Translations under genes and position numbers: made by a program
Notes under the pieces: generated by a model
Databases searched by the model: none
What the model saw: the letters and a program-made list of their open reading frames with translations, nothing else
Told to the model about the DNA's origin: nothing
Source: Amycolatopsis iheyensis
GTDB lineage: Bacteria > Actinomycetota > Actinomycetes > Mycobacteriales > Pseudonocardiaceae
DNA length: 64,000 bases
Reading direction: 5' to 3'
Assembly (NCBI RefSeq): GCF_024703995.1
Contig: NZ_JAMXQV010000004.1
Coordinates: 62,001-126,000 of the forward strand
Shown here: positions 61,982-64,000 of the stretch, piece after piece
How positions within the stretch are numbered: position 1 is the first letter of the stretch
Layout: the number at the start of each line of letters is the position of its first letter

Positions 61982-62193
61982 TCGAACCAGCACACATTCC
62001 GCCGAATGGCGTAGGCAAACCCCCAACGAAACCGCTTGCGAGACGGTTGTGCATACACGCTATCCATCCGGCTACCAGGCGCAGAATATGACGTAGATCA
62101 CTATTATTTTCGGTAAAGAACGCTTCGCTTTTTCCGATATGCCTCGCGGTGCGTACCGGGGAGATACGCCCTTACCGGACAGATCGGACACCG
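61982..62193. promoter_or_regulatory. AT-rich divergent region between toxin and pseudo-protease genes
   Basis: This 212-nt gap separates two divergent secreted-protein genes and must hold both promoters. A run near 62085-62125 (ATATGACGTAG, CTATTATTTTC) is the most AT-rich DNA in the window. No single promoter can be assigned with confidence. Confidence 0.4.
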
Positions 62194-64000
62194 ATGAGAA
62201 CGTCTATCAAGACCTTGCCGGGCATCATCGCCACGCTCGTGGCCACAACACTGATCGGCACGGTAGCTCCTGCCGCCGCGGGGGCCACGGCAGCGGACCA
62301 GCAGACCCCACCGGTGGAAGACTTCACCTACCCCGGAGCGGCCGACATTCAGACGGACTACGGAGTCACCCTGATATCGGGCGATGGCCACCTGGTTTCG
62401 CGGACTGCACAACCCCGCCCGACGGAAACATCGGTCTGATCCGCGTACGCACAACCGATAACTCGGTCGGCACGCCGAACAAAGTCATCTGCTTCAAAGC
62501 CCTCGCGAACACCGCGCAGCTTTCGCTGAAAGTGCCCGCGGTCTTCGAAATCCGCGGCGACGGCCAAGTCTCGGGCGCGGGACACCAGGCGACGGCGGAC
62601 CTGACAACCGACACCGGACAGCACACCACCGTGCCGGTGAACCCAAGCGGAAACACCCCTGTCGGCGTCGGAGCCGGCCCCACCAACCAACCGACCACCC
62701 TGCTGCAACTCACCGTCAACGGCGTCCTACCCGGCTCCACGGCACCGACGGATCCCGGAGACAGCCCCGCGGTTGGTTACGGCTTCGCCGCGAAGATCAC
62801 CATGGACGGCCGCGCCTGCAGCGGGGCACTCGTCGAACCCACGCTCGTCCTCACCGCGGCCAGCTGCTTCCCGGAGAACCCTCAAGGCGGCGCGCCGGCC
62901 AAGCAGACCACCGTCATCGTCGGCCGCAGCGATCTCTCCGGGACCGGCGGCCACGTGACCAAGGCGACCGGCCTGATCACCCGCCCCGACCGCGACGCCG
63001 CGCTGGTGCGCCTCGACGCGGCGATCACCGACGTCACAACGCTGCCTCTGGCAACCGCCGTGGGAGCGCCCGGCACGACGGACACCCTCTCGGTCGCCGG
63101 CTGGGGGCGGACGCCGGAGACCTGGGTTCCGAACCAGGCGCACACCGTCCAGTTCACGGCACCGACCAGCACGCCGACCAGCTTGTCCCTCACGAGCGCG
63201 AACGGGCGGGACGCGTGCAAGGGTGACAACGGCGCACCCGTCATCCGCCAGGACGCCGCCGGCAAGCCGGTCGCCGCCGGGGTGATCAGCGGATCGTGGC
63301 AGCACGGCTGTCTCTCCGAATCCGAAACCCGGCAGGGAACAACCGCCGCCCGGGTCGATGACCTCGGCCCCTGGGTCCGCGGTCAGGCGATCGTCGGCAC
63401 GGCGAAGGCCATCGGCCACGGCGTCACCCTGTCCTGGACACCGATGGCTACGTCCGACGACGTGACCTACTCCGTCTACGCCAACTCCGCCGGCCCCGCG
63501 ACCACCACCCCAGCGCAGCTGATCGCCACGACCAAGGCGACCACGTTCCTGCACACCGCCACCGCCCGGAAAACCTGGTCCTACCTCGTGACCGCATCCA
63601 ACGGCGGAGCCAGCCCGCAGTTCACGGCGACAACCAGGGCGCGGTCGCTGACCGACTTCACCGGGGACGGCAAGGCCGACATCGCGACCTTCACCCGAGG
63701 CACCACCGGAGACGTCATCGTCGCCGCATCCGACGGCACCAAATTCCAAGGCACCCCGGACAAGTGGCACGAGTACTTCGGGATCGCCACCGAACTCCCC
63801 CTCAGCGGCGACTTCAACGGCGACGGCAAAGCCGACGTCATCGTCTTCAAACGCGGCACCACCGGCGACGTCCTCGTCGCACTGTCCGACGGCACCAAGT
63901 TCGGCACCGCAACGCTGTGGCACGACTACTTCGGCATCAACGACGAGCTGCCAGTGGTCGGCGACTCAACGGCGACGGCAAGGACGACATCGGCCTCTTC
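62194..64000 (+). pseudogene. Secreted trypsin-fold pseudo-protease with FG-GAP repeats, frameshifted and partial
   Basis: A signal peptide (LPGIIATLVATTLIGTVAPAAAGA) starts at ATG 62194. The frame breaks at a TTT run (62396-62398); adding one T joins GDGHLV to FADCTTPPDGN and restores a long frame to the window end, apart from another lost T near 63964 (GDF-NGDGK becomes GDS). The trypsin-like domain (from about 62790) has LTAASC where the catalytic His should be and CKGDNGAP where the catalytic Ser should be; the Asp region (DAALVRL) remains. A fibronectin III-like domain and FG-GAP repeats (DFTGDGKADIATF, DFNGDGKADVIVF) follow. It is probably a binding protein, not an enzyme. The C-terminus lies outside the window. 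Confidence 0.8.

Noticed and set aside
1..64000. tRNA, rRNA, riboswitch or CRISPR loci
   Set aside because: I looked for cloverleaf-like segments, rRNA-like conserved blocks, typical riboswitch leaders and repeat-spacer arrays and saw none I could support by eye.

Overview
The window is about 70% G+C, uses GTG and TTG starts freely and is dense with type I polyketide synthase (PKS) modules, STAS/HATPase partner-switch proteins, ANTAR domains, an ECF41 sigma factor and F420-type (LLM) enzymes. This points to a filamentous actinomycete of the Pseudonocardiaceae type (Amycolatopsis-like). That assignment is inference from gene content and style; no marker gene for taxonomy is present.

Layout. 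1-4.2 kb: 5' part of a large ATPase regulator (minus), a small zinc-ribbon protein, then an ECF41 sigma cassette (sigJ, a DoxX-like membrane protein, a carboxymuconolactone decarboxylase-like protein) with two matching ECF41-type promoters. 4.2-10.6 kb: PKS A (minus), an adenylating loading domain plus one KS-AT-DH-KR-ACP module, divergent from an LLM oxidoreductase. 11.6-24.0 kb: a dense stress-signalling block with RsbR, RsbS and RsbT, two PP2C/SpoIIE phosphatases, a hybrid kinase, several STAS and anti-sigma-like ATPase proteins and two STAS/ANTAR/GAF fusions; an SDR/TetR pair with a duplicated operator is embedded in it. Two good sigma-B-like promoters lie in this block. 24.1-27.1 kb: TetR with an esterase-like protein, a dihydrofolate-reductase-like protein and an AraC regulator. 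27.2-53.0 kb: an acyl-CoA ligase, divergent from a cytochrome P450 and three PKS genes in one direction (B, C, D). 53.0-54.8 kb: a MarR/amidohydrolase pair. 54.8-57.4 kb: small and decayed genes, including an IS110-family remnant. 57.4-62.0 kb: a secreted polymorphic toxin with ALF repeats and a Hint domain, and its likely immunity gene. 62.2-64.0 kb: a secreted trypsin-fold pseudo-protease with FG-GAP repeats, cut by the window edge.

How the PKS genes fit. PKS D starts with a KSQ decarboxylating loading module and has two extension modules; PKS B is one KS-AT-DH-ER-KR-ACP module; PKS C is one KS-AT-ACP module ending in a thioesterase. Docking-type ends suggest the working order D to B to C, although gene order is B, C, D. 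This would be a four-extension line (pentaketide). PKS A, with its own loading domain, no visible C-terminal docking tail and no thioesterase, does not fit this line and may supply a second acyl group.

Caution on quality. At least five apparent single-base indels (near 21838, 22320, 23649, 62397 and 63964) break otherwise well-conserved reading frames. Most are in short homopolymers. Sequencing error is as likely as true gene decay.
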